A stretch of DNA of 62,639 nt from Paraburkholderia elongata (GTDB lineage Bacteria > Pseudomonadota > Gammaproteobacteria > Burkholderiales > Burkholderiaceae), in contig NZ_WOEZ01000070.1 in NCBI RefSeq assembly GCF_013177735.1, forward strand, positions 1-62,639, written 5' to 3'. Every line of letters begins with the position of its first letter. Positions within the stretch are counted from its first letter, which is position 1. A program made the translations under genes and the position numbers. Below the pieces are notes generated by a model, which made no database searches, was not told the DNA's origin, and saw only the letters and a program-made list of their open reading frames with translations. Below, piece by piece: positions 1-9,233 of this stretch.

Positions 1-2
1 TT

Positions 3-95
3 TTGCCGGCGGCGCTGGGGTTGATTCTGATTCTGTCGTGGCTGATGTTGCCGTGCGGCGCAGTGTGGGGTTGGTTGATACGTTTGCTTAATTAG
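3..95 (+). CDS. C-terminal end of an unidentified membrane protein (5' partial)
   Basis: An open frame enters from the left edge and stops at TAG 93-95. The roughly 30 visible residues are hydrophobic (leucine, isoleucine, tryptophan) and end in a short basic tail, which fits a C-terminal membrane segment. Too little is visible to name the family. It ends immediately before the large inverted repeat that separates it from fliL, so it is probably not part of the flagellar operon. Confidence 0.4.
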   Translation: MPAALGLILILSWLMLPCGAVWGWLIRLLN

Positions 96-109
96 TGCTT
101 TTGCCTTCG

Positions 110-950
110 CGGCGCTTTTTTGTCTGTTTGCCTGCGGCGTTGGGCTTTGCTTGGTTTGTTTGCCTGCGCGGCGCTTTGTGTCTGGTTGCCTACGGCGTGG
201 GCCTTTCCTTGATCTGGCTTCTTGGCCTTTCCTTGAATTGATATTGGTTTATTAGCGTCGCCCCTGTGCGGGGCAGGCACTTACTTTCTTTGCCGCCGCA
301 AAGAAAGTAAGCAAAGAAAGCGGCTCAAACCGCCAACTCTTAAGCGGGTCCCCTAGCTTGGAGGGGGTAGTGGCGCATCTGGAATCCGTGCCTTGGCACA
401 TTCGGCGTGAGTGACAAAGCGCTCATCAGCTCCCACTCCGCACTACGTGCGTCGCGGATGGGTCTGCATGGGAAACCTGGGGCTTCGTTTGGGCGTGGTG
501 GGGGCCATCGGCTTCGCCTCGGCGAGGCGCCTGGAGATTCAGAAGACGAGGTCCGCGAGTGGCCGCGGTGCCGATCAAAATGCGAGAGCGCAAGCGCGGA
601 GATCGGTTTGGTGAATTACGCGTCGGCGCGCGCAGCGCCGTCGGAAGTATGACGGCTTTGTCACTCACGCCGAATGTGCGAGGGCACCGATTCCAGATGC
701 TCCACTACCTCCTCCAAGCCAAGGGACCCGCTTAAGAATTAGCGGTGTGAAGCCGCTTTCTTTGCTTACTTTCTTTGCGGCGGCAAAGAAAGTAAGTGCC
801 TGCCCCGCACAGGGGCGACGCTAATAGACCAATATCAAATCAAGGAAAGGCCAAAGATCCAGATCAGGGAAAGTCCAACACCGCAGGCAAACAGACAAAA
901 CAAAAGAAGACCAAAAGCGCCGAGCAGGCAAAACCGCAAAAGCCGCGCCG
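110..950. repeat. Large imperfect inverted repeat with internal hairpins
   Basis: The left arm (about 110-425) reads, as its reverse complement, almost the same as the right arm (about 650-950). Landmarks matching in mirror image are the GGGGCGACGCTAATA box, the CAAGGAAAGGCCAA box and the GCGTGAGTGACAAAGC box at 407-421, mirrored at 653-668. Each arm also holds a perfect 14-bp stem (280-293/298-311 and 765-778/783-796) with a 4-base loop. The 230-bp centre (425-650) is not palindromic. No transposase is present. It resembles a dispersed intergenic repeat or MITE-like element; the class is inferred. Confidence 0.8.
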
Positions 951-1083
951 CGAGGCGATCCCCCGCCCGAATGGGCAAAAACCAGAGATAGCCCTCAATA
1001 ACCCTTCTTTTCGACCCATCGCGCCGCAGGCAAATAAACAACAATCACCCTCACCAGCACTAAAGGCAAGCAAAGCAAACCTC

Positions 1084-1590
1084 ATGGCAACCACGACCGC
1101 AAACCAGCAAGCCGCGCCCGCTTCCCCGGGCCCCTTGAAGCGCATCATCCTGATCGTCCTAATCGCGATCATCGCCGCAGGCGCTGCCGGCGCGGGTGTG
1201 TGGTTCTTCATGTCCCAGCGCAGCCCCGCCCCCGCCTCAGCGGCAACCGCCAGCGCGCCGGCGCCATTAGCCGTGCCCCTGTTCTTCCCGCTCGAATCAA
1301 TGACCGTCAACCTGCAATCGGACGACGGTCAGCAACACTTCCTGCGTATCGGCCTGACGCTCAAGCTCAACGACCCGAAAACCCAGCAGGAACTCTCCGA
1401 CCATATGCCGGAAGTGCGCAGCCGCATCCTCCTCGCACTGTCGAACAAACACCCGGAAGAACTCGCGCCGCTCGAAGGCAAACGCGCGCTCGCCACCGAA
1501 CTCCAGACGTTGATCGAACAGCCGACCGATAAGGGCGCCGCGCCGATCCACGTCCAGGACGTGCTGTTCACCGAATTCGTCGTGCAGTGA
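1084..1590 (+). CDS. fliL: Flagellar basal body-associated protein FliL
   Basis: FliL is a single-pass inner-membrane protein that surrounds the stator and supports torque. The ATG at 1084 gives 168 residues, the usual family length: a short cytoplasmic lead, one membrane helix (about residues 18-40, rich in Ile, Leu and Ala), a Pro/Ala linker and a periplasmic domain ending in DVLFTEFVVQ, the typical FliL C-terminus. The frame stays open back to a GTG at 796, but that extra stretch is basic, low in complexity and lies inside the inverted repeat, so I do not count it as FliL. First gene of fliLMNOPQR. Confidence 0.88.
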   Translation: MATTTANQQAAPASPGPLKRIILIVLIAIIAAGAAGAGVWFFMSQRSPAPASAATASAPAPLAVPLFFPLESMTVNLQSDDGQQHFLRIGLTLKLNDPKTQQELSDHMPEVRSRILLALSNKHPEELAPLEGKRALATELQTLIEQPTDKGAAPIHVQDVLFTEFVVQ

Positions 1591-1655
1591 GCTTCTCAGT
1601 GACGTTATTCAGCGCTGCCATCATTAACCGCTTAGGGACGCACGAGGAATAAGGA

Positions 1656-2654
1656 ATGGGCCACGAAGAGTTCATGTCCCAGGAGGAGGTCGATGCCCTC
1701 CTCAAGGGTGTCACCGGCGAGTCCGACTCGGTCGCCGAGCAGACCGATCGTGCGGGCGTACGCCCGTACAACATCGCGACGCAGGAACGCATCGTCCGCG
1801 GCCGGATGCCCGGCCTCGAAATCATCAACGACCGCTTCGCGCGCCTGTTGCGCGTCGGTATCTTCAACTTCATGCGGCGTTCGGCGGAAATCTCCGTCGG
1901 TCCAGTGAAGGTGGTGAAGTACAGCGAGTTCACCCGCAACCTGCCGATCCCGACCAACCTGAACCTGGTCCATGTGAAGCCGTTGCGCGGCACGTCGCTG
2001 TTCGTGTTCGACCCGAATCTGGTGTTCTTCGTGGTCGATAACCTGTTCGGCGGCGACGGGCGTTTCCATACCCGCGTCGAAGGCCGCGATTTCACGGCAA
2101 CCGAGCAGCGCATCATCATGAAGCTGCTCAATCTCACGTTCGAGCACTACGCGGCTTCGTGGAAAAGCGTACGCCCGCTGCAGTTCGAATTCGTGCGCTC
2201 GGAAATGCACACGCAGTTCGCCAACGTGGCGACGCCGAATGAAATCGTCATCGTCACGCAGTTCTCGATCGAGTTCGGCACGACCGGCGGCACGCTGCAC
2301 ATCTGCATGCCGTATTCGATGATCGAACCGATCCGCGACATTCTCTCGTCGCCGATCCAGGGCGAGGCGCTGGAAGTCGACCGCCGCTGGGTCCGCGTGC
2401 TGTCGCAACAGGTGCAGGCAGCGGAAGTGGAACTGACCGCCGACCTAGCCCAGGTGCCGGTCACGTTCGAACAGATCCTGAACATGCGCCGTGGCGATGT
2501 TCTGCCGATCAACATCCCCGAACACATCACGGCGAAAGTCGATGGCGTGCCGGTGATGGAGTGCGGCTACGGAATTTTCAATAGTCAGTACGCGTTGCGG
2601 GTCCAGAAAATGATCAGCGCAGCCGACACGATGAAGGATGGTGGATATGAGTGA
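1656..2654 (+). CDS. fliM: Flagellar motor switch protein FliM
   Basis: C-ring protein that binds phosphorylated CheY and switches rotation. The 332 residues match family length. The N-terminus MGHEEFMSQEEVDALL carries the conserved FliM start and CheY-binding segment, although that segment is less canonical than in enterics. A CheC-like middle domain (GGDGRFH region) and a C-terminal SpoA domain (about residues 245-320) follow. A purine-rich GGAATAAGGA precedes the start. Its last codons overlap the fliN start by 8 bp, implying translational coupling. Confidence 0.96.
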   Translation: MGHEEFMSQEEVDALLKGVTGESDSVAEQTDRAGVRPYNIATQERIVRGRMPGLEIINDRFARLLRVGIFNFMRRSAEISVGPVKVVKYSEFTRNLPIPTNLNLVHVKPLRGTSLFVFDPNLVFFVVDNLFGGDGRFHTRVEGRDFTATEQRIIMKLLNLTFEHYAASWKSVRPLQFEFVRSEMHTQFANVATPNEIVIVTQFSIEFGTTGGTLHICMPYSMIEPIRDILSSPIQGEALEVDRRWVRVLSQQVQAAEVELTADLAQVPVTFEQILNMRRGDVLPINIPEHITAKVDGVPVMECGYGIFNSQYALRVQKMISAADTMKDGGYE

Positions 2655-3111
2655 TCTGAACGCAAAGACTGAGGCCGAACTGGCCGCTGGCGAGCCGCAA
2701 CTGGCCGCCGACGCAGCCAGCGCCGAAGACGACGCGGCGATGGCCGACTGGGCCAGCGCGCTGGCCGAGCAGAACGACAATACGGAAGTCAGCGCGACCA
2801 CGGCCGGCGTGTTCCAGCCGCTCTCGAAGGTCGAACCGACCTCGACGCGCAACGACATCGACATGATCCTGGACATTCCCGTCCAGATGACCGTCGAACT
2901 CGGCCGCACCAAGATCGCGATCCGCAACCTGCTGCAACTCGCGCAGGGCTCGGTCGTGGAACTGGACGGCATGGCGGGTGAACCGATGGACGTGCTGGTC
3001 AACGGCTGCCTGATCGCCCAGGGCGAAGTGGTGGTCGTGAACGACAAGTTCGGTATCCGTCTGACCGATATCATCACGCCGTCCGAACGCATCCGGAAGC
3101 TGAATCGATGA
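2647..3111 (+). CDS. fliN: Flagellar motor switch protein FliN
   Basis: C-ring protein forming the base of the switch complex with FliM and docking the export ATPase complex. 154 residues: an acidic variable N-terminal half and a C-terminal SpoA domain (about 75-150) with DIPVQMTVELG, the GSVVELDG turn and GEVVVVNDKFGIRLTDI. The ATG at 2647 overlaps the fliM stop and has AAGGATGGTGG just upstream; an in-frame ATG at 2638 is the alternative. Its stop overlaps the fliO start (ATGA). Confidence 0.95.
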   Translation: MSDLNAKTEAELAAGEPQLAADAASAEDDAAMADWASALAEQNDNTEVSATTAGVFQPLSKVEPTSTRNDIDMILDIPVQMTVELGRTKIAIRNLLQLAQGSVVELDGMAGEPMDVLVNGCLIAQGEVVVVNDKFGIRLTDIITPSERIRKLNR

Positions 3112-3782
3112 AACGTGTTGCCGGTCGCGCCATGCTGCATGCGTCGCGCAATGTTCTCAATCGCGCTGCGCCCGCAGCAACGGCAACGACGGCAGCGGCC
3201 ACCTCGGCGCCGATGCTCGCACTGATCTTCGCGCTGACCTCGGTGGCAGCATTCGCACCATCGACCGCGCACGCAGCCGACATGAACGCGGTCAACAACG
3301 CCGCGAAAATCGCGTCGGGTGTGGGCGCCGGCACGGCCGTTCCGGCGCTCGGCGTCGGCGCGGTGTTGCAAACCATCGTCGGCCTGCTGGTCGTGATCGG
3401 TCTGGTGTTCGCCTGTGCATGGCTCGCGCGCCGCTTCGGCTTGCAGCCGGCCCATCGCGGCGGCCTCGTGAAGACGATCGGCGGCGCCTCACTCGGCGGC
3501 AAGGAGCGGGTCGCCGTGGTGGAGATCGGCGATACGTGGCTCGTGCTCGGCACGGCGCCCGGCAATGTGCGTCTGCTGCATACGATGCCCGCCGGTTCGG
3601 CCGCGGTCGATCCGATCGCAGGCATGCAACCGGCCGCACCAGGCGCATCGAATGCTTCGGGTGCGTCGCTTGCATCGGGTAAAGGCGCAGCATTGCCCGG
3701 CACCTTCGCCCAACGCTTTCGCGACGCTTTAAAGGGCGAAGTGGGCAAGCGTTTCAATGGGCAAGGCAGCGGGGATCGGTAA
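3108..3782 (+). CDS. fliO: Flagellar biosynthetic protein FliO
   Basis: FliO is a membrane scaffold for assembly of the FliPQR export gate. The 224-residue product has an N-terminal signal-like stretch, one strong membrane helix (about residues 85-105, [20 protein letters not shown]) and the family C-terminal domain with [24 protein letters not shown]. The tail is Ala/Gly rich. It is longer than enteric FliO (about 120 residues) because of N- and C-terminal extensions. The start overlaps the fliN stop, and its stop overlaps the fliP start (TAATG). Confidence 0.9.
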   Translation: MKRVAGRAMLHASRNVLNRAAPAATATTAAATSAPMLALIFALTSVAAFAPSTAHAADMNAVNNAAKIASGVGAGTAVPALGVGAVLQTIVGLLVVIGLVFACAWLARRFGLQPAHRGGLVKTIGGASLGGKERVAVVEIGDTWLVLGTAPGNVRLLHTMPAGSAAVDPIAGMQPAAPGASNASGASLASGKGAALPGTFAQRFRDALKGEVGKRFNGQGSGDR

Positions 3783-4624
3783 TGCAGTTCAGTCTTCAAT
3801 CAGCGCAATCCTTGCAATCAGTACATCAAGCGCACGTCACTCGCATGTCCTGCGCCGCCTCGAAAGTCATTCCCGTCTTGCGCCGTGTCGCGCCGGTCGT
3901 GTTGCCGGCGCTGATGCTCGCGCTGCCGACGCTGTCATTCGCGCAAACCGCCGGCTTGCCGGCCTTCAATACGAGCCCGGGCCCGAACGGCGGCACGACC
4001 TACTCGCTGAGCGTGCAGACGATGCTGCTGCTCACGATGCTGTCGTTCCTGCCGGCGATGGTGTTGATGATGACGAGCTTCACGCGCATCATCATCGTGT
4101 TATCGCTGCTGCGCCAGGCGCTCGGCACCACCACCACGCCGCCTAACCAGGTGCTGGTCGGTCTCGCGCTGTTCCTCACGCTGTTCGTGATGTCTCCGGT
4201 GCTCGACAAAGCCTATAACGACGGCTACAAACCGTTCTCCGAAGGCTCGATGCCGATGGAGACGGCGGTGAACCGCGGCCTCGCACCGTTCAAGACCTTC
4301 ATGCTGCGCCAGACCCGCGAAAGCGATCTCGCACTGTTCGCCCGCATCTCGCACGCGGCGCCAATGCAAGGTCCGGAAGACGTGCCGCTGTCGTTGCTGG
4401 TGCCGTCGTTCGTGACGAGTGAACTGAAAACGGGCTTCCAGATCGGTTTCACGATTTTCATCCCGTTCCTGATCATCGACATGGTGGTGGCGAGCGTGCT
4501 GATGTCGATGGGGATGATGATGGTGTCGCCGGCCACCATCTCGCTGCCGTTCAAGCTGATGCTGTTCGTGCTGGTCGACGGTTGGCAATTGCTGCTCGGC
4601 TCGCTCGCGCAGAGTTTTGTTTAA
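3782..4624 (+). CDS. fliP: Flagellar export gate protein FliP
   Basis: Core pore subunit of the flagellar type III secretion gate. The chosen ATG, in the TAATG junction with fliO, gives 280 residues; a second ATG at 3845 would give about 259, closer to most family members. A cleavable signal peptide ends at SFAQT, followed by the FliP family body: [35 protein letters not shown] and the C-terminal helices [18 protein letters not shown]. Which start is used cannot be settled from sequence. Confidence 0.93.
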   Translation: MQFSLQSAQSLQSVHQAHVTRMSCAASKVIPVLRRVAPVVLPALMLALPTLSFAQTAGLPAFNTSPGPNGGTTYSLSVQTMLLLTMLSFLPAMVLMMTSFTRIIIVLSLLRQALGTTTTPPNQVLVGLALFLTLFVMSPVLDKAYNDGYKPFSEGSMPMETAVNRGLAPFKTFMLRQTRESDLALFARISHAAPMQGPEDVPLSLLVPSFVTSELKTGFQIGFTIFIPFLIIDMVVASVLMSMGMMMVSPATISLPFKLMLFVLVDGWQLLLGSLAQSFV

Positions 4625-4627
4625 CCG

Positions 4628-4690
4628 GGTCACTTAGCTGCGTCACTGAGCTACATTACTGAGCTACGTCACTGAGTTGCATCACTCAAC
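4628..4690 (+). repeat. 13-bp tandem repeat in the fliP-fliQ gap
   Basis: Five imperfect units of about 13 bp (type GTCACTGAGCTAC) fill most of the 93-bp gap between fliP and fliQ. The flanking operon genes overlap or nearly touch, so this gap looks like a local expansion. No hairpin or terminator is evident. Confidence 0.75.
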
Positions 4691-4717
4691 CCTTTCACGC
4701 TTCCGGTCGAAAACGCC

Positions 4718-4987
4718 ATGAATCAAGAATCCGTCATGACGCTCGCGCACCAGGCCATGTATGTCGGCCTGCTGCTTGCCGCGCCGTTGCTGCTGGTCGC
4801 GCTGGTGGTCGGTCTGGTGGTGAGCCTGTTCCAGGCCGCTACGCAGATCAACGAAACCACGCTGTCGTTCATTCCGAAGCTGCTCGCAATCGCCATTACG
4901 ATGGTGATCGCCGGTCCGTGGATGTTGACGACCATGCTCGACTACCTGCGCCAGACGCTCACCAACATCCCGTCGCTCGTCAACTGA
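4718..4987 (+). CDS. fliQ: Flagellar export gate protein FliQ
   Basis: Small two-helix subunit of the FliPQR export gate. The 89 residues match the family exactly: an N-terminal MNQESVMTLAHQAM segment, helix 1 (about 15-40), the conserved loop LFQAATQINETTLSFIPK, and helix 2. It lies between fliP and fliR in standard order, 93 bp after fliP because of the tandem repeat. Confidence 0.96.
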   Translation: MNQESVMTLAHQAMYVGLLLAAPLLLVALVVGLVVSLFQAATQINETTLSFIPKLLAIAITMVIAGPWMLTTMLDYLRQTLTNIPSLVN

Positions 4988-5033
4988 GCGCGGCCCCGGC
5001 CTCCGCTCGGCGCTTGCGTCCTCCCCCACCGCC

Positions 5034-5816
5034 ATGTTTTCCGTCACTTACGCACAACTGAACGCCTGGCTCACGGCGTTCCTGTGGCCGTTCGTGCGGA
5101 TTCTCGCGCTGGTGGCGACCGCGCCGGTGCTCGGCAACCGTTCGCTGCCGACGCGCGTGAAAATCGGCCTCGCGGCTTTCATCACGATCATCGTCGCGCC
5201 CACGCTCGGCGCGCTGCCGCAGGTCACGGTGTTTTCCGCCGAAGGCGTGTGGATCATCGTCAACCAGTTCCTGATCGGCATCGCGCTCGGCATGACGATG
5301 CAGATCGTGTTTCAAGCGATCAGCGCCGCCGGCGACTTCGTCGGCCTGGGCATGGGCCTCGGCTTCGCGACATTCTTCGACGCGCAGGCGAGCAGTTCGA
5401 GCCAGGTGCTGGCGAGCTACATGAACATCATCGCCATGCTGGTGTTTCTGGTAATTGACGGGCATCTGCAGATGATCAGCGCGCTGCTGACCACCTTCCA
5501 GTCGGTACCGGTGTCGGCGAATATTCTGGGCGCACCCGGCTGGCGCACACTGGCGAATTTCGGCAGCACAGTGTTTTCGGCGGGGCTGCTGCTGTCGCTG
5601 CCGGTGGTCGTCGCGCTCCTGATCACCAACATCTCGCTCGGCATTCTGAACCGCGCCGCGCCGCAAATCGGCGTATTCCAGATCGGCTTTCCGCTGACGA
5701 TGCTGATCGGCATGCTGCTCCTGCAACTGATGATCCCGAACATGATTCCGTTTTTCATGCGCCTGTTCGACGTCGGCATCGATCAGATGGGACGTGTGGC
5801 GGCGGGATTGAAGTAG
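5034..5816 (+). CDS. fliR: Flagellar export gate protein FliR
   Basis: Single-copy subunit that closes the FliPQR pore. 260 residues with six predicted membrane helices and family motifs such as RILALVATAPVLGNRSLPTRVKIGLA near the N-terminus (quoted discontinuously, residues 21-46) and GDFVGLGMGLGFATFFD in the middle. Last gene of fliLMNOPQR; a convergent hairpin follows. Confidence 0.96.
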   Translation: MFSVTYAQLNAWLTAFLWPFVRILALVATAPVLGNRSLPTRVKIGLAAFITIIVAPTLGALPQVTVFSAEGVWIIVNQFLIGIALGMTMQIVFQAISAAGDFVGLGMGLGFATFFDAQASSSSQVLASYMNIIAMLVFLVIDGHLQMISALLTTFQSVPVSANILGAPGWRTLANFGSTVFSAGLLLSLPVVVALLITNISLGILNRAAPQIGVFQIGFPLTMLIGMLLLQLMIPNMIPFFMRLFDVGIDQMGRVAAGLK

Positions 5817-5910
5817 CGCGGCTTCCGGGCTGGCGGGTGGCTTCGCGTTAGCCACGCCTCACGCGCGCATCGCTCACGCATTCTGGCCATGCATCGGCCA
5901 CTCAAGACAA

Positions 5911-5950
5911 AGAAGGGCAGAACCGGCTCACACCGGCTTCCGCCCTTCCT
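5911..5950. terminator. Bidirectional terminator between fliR and flgL
   Basis: An imperfect stem pairs AAGGGCAGAACCGG with CCGGCTTCCGCCCTT around a CTCACA loop, with an A-rich run on the left and CTTGTTT on the right. It lies between the convergent fliR and flgL genes, so it can serve both strands. Confidence 0.7.
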
Positions 5951-5971
5951 TGTTTCTGACTACTCGTCCGA

Positions 5972-7198
5972 TCAGTTCAGGTACTGGAACAGCGAAACGC
6001 TCTGAATCTTCACAAACGCCTGCTGCGCCGCCTGCAGCGCGTTTTGCGTCATCGTGTACTGGCCGATCGTCTTGGCCATGTCGGTCTGGGTCAGATTCGC
6101 CAGGTTGCTCGCCGTCTGCAACGTGTTGGTCTGCGTGACCGTCTGCAACGCCTGCACTTCCTGCTCGCGGCCACCCACTGCCGCCTGCGCGGTCACGACG
6201 TTGTTCATCGTGTTTTCGAGCTGGGTCATGCTGGCGGTCAGTGCGCTCTGGTAGCTGGCCGTCGAGGCGCCGCCCGACACCGGCGTTTGCAACGTGGTGA
6301 TCAACTGGCTCAGGTTGGCGAATACATCCGTGCTGCCTTGCGTGGCCGGCGTCACCGTGAAGCTGTCGCCCGCGTTCGGCGCGCCGCTGATCGACACCGT
6401 CTGACCGCCTAGCGTGATCGCCGAGCCGGCCGTGAACGGTTGCGGCCCACTCGTGGTCGGCGCCCCGCTCGGCGGGGTCTGGGTCACCGTGTAGGTGGTC
6501 GCCGACGTGAAGGCGATCTTGTACATGTCCGCATTGGCCGGATTGGTCGGGTTCGTCAGGCTGACGGTGCTAATCACACCCGTGCCGGAGTTGCCGGCCG
6601 TCGCGGCCGGCACAGAGCTGGTGCCGATCGGTGCCACGCTGCTGAAGATCGCGTTCCCGTTGTCACCGGTCTGAATGGTGTGCGTGGAGGTGATCTGCAT
6701 GGCAGGCGTGCCGGTATCGCCCGAATAGGTCACGACGCCGGCCGAATTGGTGGTGTACGGCTGCGCAGTGCTTTGATAACCGCCGAACAAGGCGTTGCCT
6801 TGCGGGTCGGTCGAATTGGCGAGCGTCATCAACTGGCTGCGCAAGCTCTGCAATTGCGTCGCGATCGAGCCGCGGTCGCCGTTGTTCAGCGAACCGTCGC
6901 CGGCGCGCAGCACCAGCGTGTGAATGCTCTGCAGCACCGTATTGACGCTGCCGAGCGTCGAATCTTCCTGTTGCAGCGAAGCGAGTGCCGCGCCCTGGTT
7001 GGTCGTGTACTGCGACAGGGACGTCGCCGTCGAGCTCAACTGCACTGCCTGCGCCGCGCCGAGCGGATTGTCCGACGGCGTGGAGAGGCTTACACCGCTC
7101 GAGATCTCTTGATACAACTGCGACAACTGAGCTTGCTGATCGCTCATCGTCGCCACGTTCATGTTGAAGTACTGCGTGCTGGAGATACGCATGTTCAA
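5972..7198 (-). CDS. flgL: Hook-filament junction protein FlgL
   Basis: HAP3, which joins the hook to the filament. 408 residues. The N-terminus MNMRISSTQYFNMNV and the coiled-coil D0/D1 segments (about 1-135) pair with a C-terminal helix ending in FVKIQSVSLFQYLN, typical of FlgL. The middle has a Ser/Thr/Gly-rich beta insert, including a module (about residues 223-285) also seen in FlgE and partly in FlgK. It starts 4 bp after the flgK stop, so the two are cotranscribed. Confidence 0.95.
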   Translation of the reverse strand: MNMRISSTQYFNMNVATMSDQQAQLSQLYQEISSGVSLSTPSDNPLGAAQAVQLSSTATSLSQYTTNQGAALASLQQEDSTLGSVNTVLQSIHTLVLRAGDGSLNNGDRGSIATQLQSLRSQLMTLANSTDPQGNALFGGYQSTAQPYTTNSAGVVTYSGDTGTPAMQITSTHTIQTGDNGNAIFSSVAPIGTSSVPAATAGNSGTGVISTVSLTNPTNPANADMYKIAFTSATTYTVTQTPPSGAPTTSGPQPFTAGSAITLGGQTVSISGAPNAGDSFTVTPATQGSTDVFANLSQLITTLQTPVSGGASTASYQSALTASMTQLENTMNNVVTAQAAVGGREQEVQALQTVTQTNTLQTASNLANLTQTDMAKTIGQYTMTQNALQAAQQAFVKIQSVSLFQYLN

Positions 7199-7202
7199 CG
7201 CC

Positions 7203-9176
7203 TCACTGGAAGATGCCGAGTAGCGTCTGGAACAGGGTCTGCGCGGTCTGAATGACCTTGCTGTTCGCCTGATACAGCTGCTGATACTGAAGCAGGTTGG
7301 CTGCTTCTTCGTTGATGTTCACGCCCGAGACCGACTGCTGCGCGGTGGTGATCTGCGTCACCAGCGAGGTCTGCGCCGTGCTCGATGTCTGAATCTGGTT
7401 GGTCTGGTTACCGATCTGGTTGACGTAGTTCGCGTACGCGCCCGTCAGCGTGACCGTGCCGCCTGCCATTGCCTTCGCCGTGGACAGATTCGACAGCGCC
7501 AGCGCATTGCGGCCGTCGTTGTTCGCGCCGGTGTTCGGGCCGATGGTGAACGTGTCGCCGGCGGCCGGTGCGCCGCTGATCGTCACCGAGACGTTGTTCA
7601 TCTGGCCGGCGGTCGCGTTGTTGATCGTCAGCGTCGCGCCCGTGATCGACGAATACGGCACCACGGTCGCCGCGCTGGCGATCGGGTAGGTGGTGGGGGG
7701 CGTACCTGCCACCGTCACCGTCGAGCCCGTCGGGAAACCCGACAGACCCGCGCCGTTGTACGACAGCGTGGTGGTCGCATTCGGCATCGTGTAGCCGGCT
7801 GTCACCGTACCTTGCGTGATCGTGCCGGTGCCGGTGTTGCTCGACGTTGCGGCGCCGAGCACCGGTGCGGCGGCGGCGATCGCCGACGGGTCCGAGGTCG
7901 CAGTGTTGAAGCTGTTCAGCGCGCCGCGGGTCGGTTCGACCGTGAACGAATCGCCGGCTTTCATCGTGCCGGTGGTCGAGAAATTCAGGCCGTTGATCGG
8001 CTGGGTCAAATTGGTCGCCGAGCCCACCACGGCGCCGCTCGAATTGTCGGTCAGCGTGTAAGTAGTGCCGTTATAGGCGAGCGTGTAATCGCCGGTGCTC
8101 GGCTGCGCGGGATTCGCGAACGACACGTTCAGCGAAGCGTTGCCGGTATTCTGCGTATTCGCGTAGACGGTCGGGCCGCCCACCGAGAACAGCGCGCCGC
8201 CCTGTGCGCCGGCGAGCGTGATGCCGAGGCTGTTCTGCGCGTTGACCTGCGAAGCGAAGCTCACCGCAATCGCGCCAAGTTGTGCTTCGCCCGGATCGAG
8301 CGTCTGGCTGCGGAACGCGAGGAGACCACCGAGCGTACCGCCGGTGACTTTGCTGTCGGGCAGGTTTTGCGGCGCGGCGGCCGGGTTCGCGCCAGCCTGG
8401 CCGAGATACTGCACCGACAGTTCGCTGGTGTCGCCCGTCGAAGGCGCCGTGCCCAGGTTGTAGCTGTTACCAGCCGAGACGAGCGGCTGGCCGTTGCCCA
8501 TGAACACGCTGTAGCTGCCGTTGCTGTTCACGACGTTCACGCCGATCAGTTGCGACAGGTTCGACACGGCTTGATCGCGCTGATCCATCAACTGGTTCGG
8601 CGGCTGGCCCTGCGAGCTGGCCGCGGATATCTGTCCATTTAACTGGGCAATCTGCTGCGTGTAGCTGTTGATCTGCGAAACGGTGTTGCTGAGCTGCGTG
8701 TTGACGCTCTGGCGCAGCGCGTCGTATTGCTGGCCCGCGGCATTGATCTGGTTCACGAGCGTCTGCGCGCCGCTCATCGCGGTCTGGCGGGTGGCCAGAC
8801 TGGAGGCGTTGTTCGAGACGTTCTGCAAACCGGTGAAATAGCTGGTGATCGCGCTCGCAATCCCGGCCGTCGGGCTGCCGATCAGATTGTTCAGCTGCGA
8901 GATCATCGTGTTGTACGTCGACAGCGAACTGCCCGAGCTCTGCGCGTTGTTCAGCTCAGTCGTCAGATACTGGCTGTACTGGCGCGTCACGGTGACGGTC
9001 GAGACACCCTGCGGCAAATAGCCGGAACCCGTGTACTGGCCGCCGCTTTCCGCGTAGACCGGCTTTTCGATCGTGTAGCCCGGCGTCGACGCGTTGCTGA
9101 TATTCTGGCCGGTCGTCGTGAGTCCCCACTGGGCTGCGTTCAGTCCACTGAGTCCGAGATTGATGAGATTGGACAT
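7203..9176 (-). CDS. flgK: Hook-filament junction protein FlgK
   Basis: HAP1, the first junction protein on the hook. 657 residues, with an N-terminal MSNLINLGLSGLNAAQWGL and NISNASTPGYT rod-type motif and a C-terminal helix containing INEEAANLLQYQQLYQANSKV. The long central Ser/Thr/Gly-rich region has two GDSFTV/GDTFTI beta inserts. It is longer than enteric FlgK (about 550), as usual in this group. First gene of flgKL, with a FliA-type promoter 58-84 bp upstream. Confidence 0.96.
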   Translation of the reverse strand: MSNLINLGLSGLNAAQWGLTTTGQNISNASTPGYTIEKPVYAESGGQYTGSGYLPQGVSTVTVTRQYSQYLTTELNNAQSSGSSLSTYNTMISQLNNLIGSPTAGIASAITSYFTGLQNVSNNASSLATRQTAMSGAQTLVNQINAAGQQYDALRQSVNTQLSNTVSQINSYTQQIAQLNGQISAASSQGQPPNQLMDQRDQAVSNLSQLIGVNVVNSNGSYSVFMGNGQPLVSAGNSYNLGTAPSTGDTSELSVQYLGQAGANPAAAPQNLPDSKVTGGTLGGLLAFRSQTLDPGEAQLGAIAVSFASQVNAQNSLGITLAGAQGGALFSVGGPTVYANTQNTGNASLNVSFANPAQPSTGDYTLAYNGTTYTLTDNSSGAVVGSATNLTQPINGLNFSTTGTMKAGDSFTVEPTRGALNSFNTATSDPSAIAAAAPVLGAATSSNTGTGTITQGTVTAGYTMPNATTTLSYNGAGLSGFPTGSTVTVAGTPPTTYPIASAATVVPYSSITGATLTINNATAGQMNNVSVTISGAPAAGDTFTIGPNTGANNDGRNALALSNLSTAKAMAGGTVTLTGAYANYVNQIGNQTNQIQTSSTAQTSLVTQITTAQQSVSGVNINEEAANLLQYQQLYQANSKVIQTAQTLFQTLLGIFQ

Positions 9177-9233
9177 GCGTCATCCTGAAGGGCGACACCG
9201 ACCACATGCCGCCGCGTTACTTGAACATCCTGT

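Noticed and set aside
407..668. Two small genes starting MSDKA in the centre of the inverted repeat
   Set aside because: They are the mirrored reading of the same repeat arms and diverge at once in the unpaired centre, so the similarity reflects DNA symmetry rather than protein conservation.
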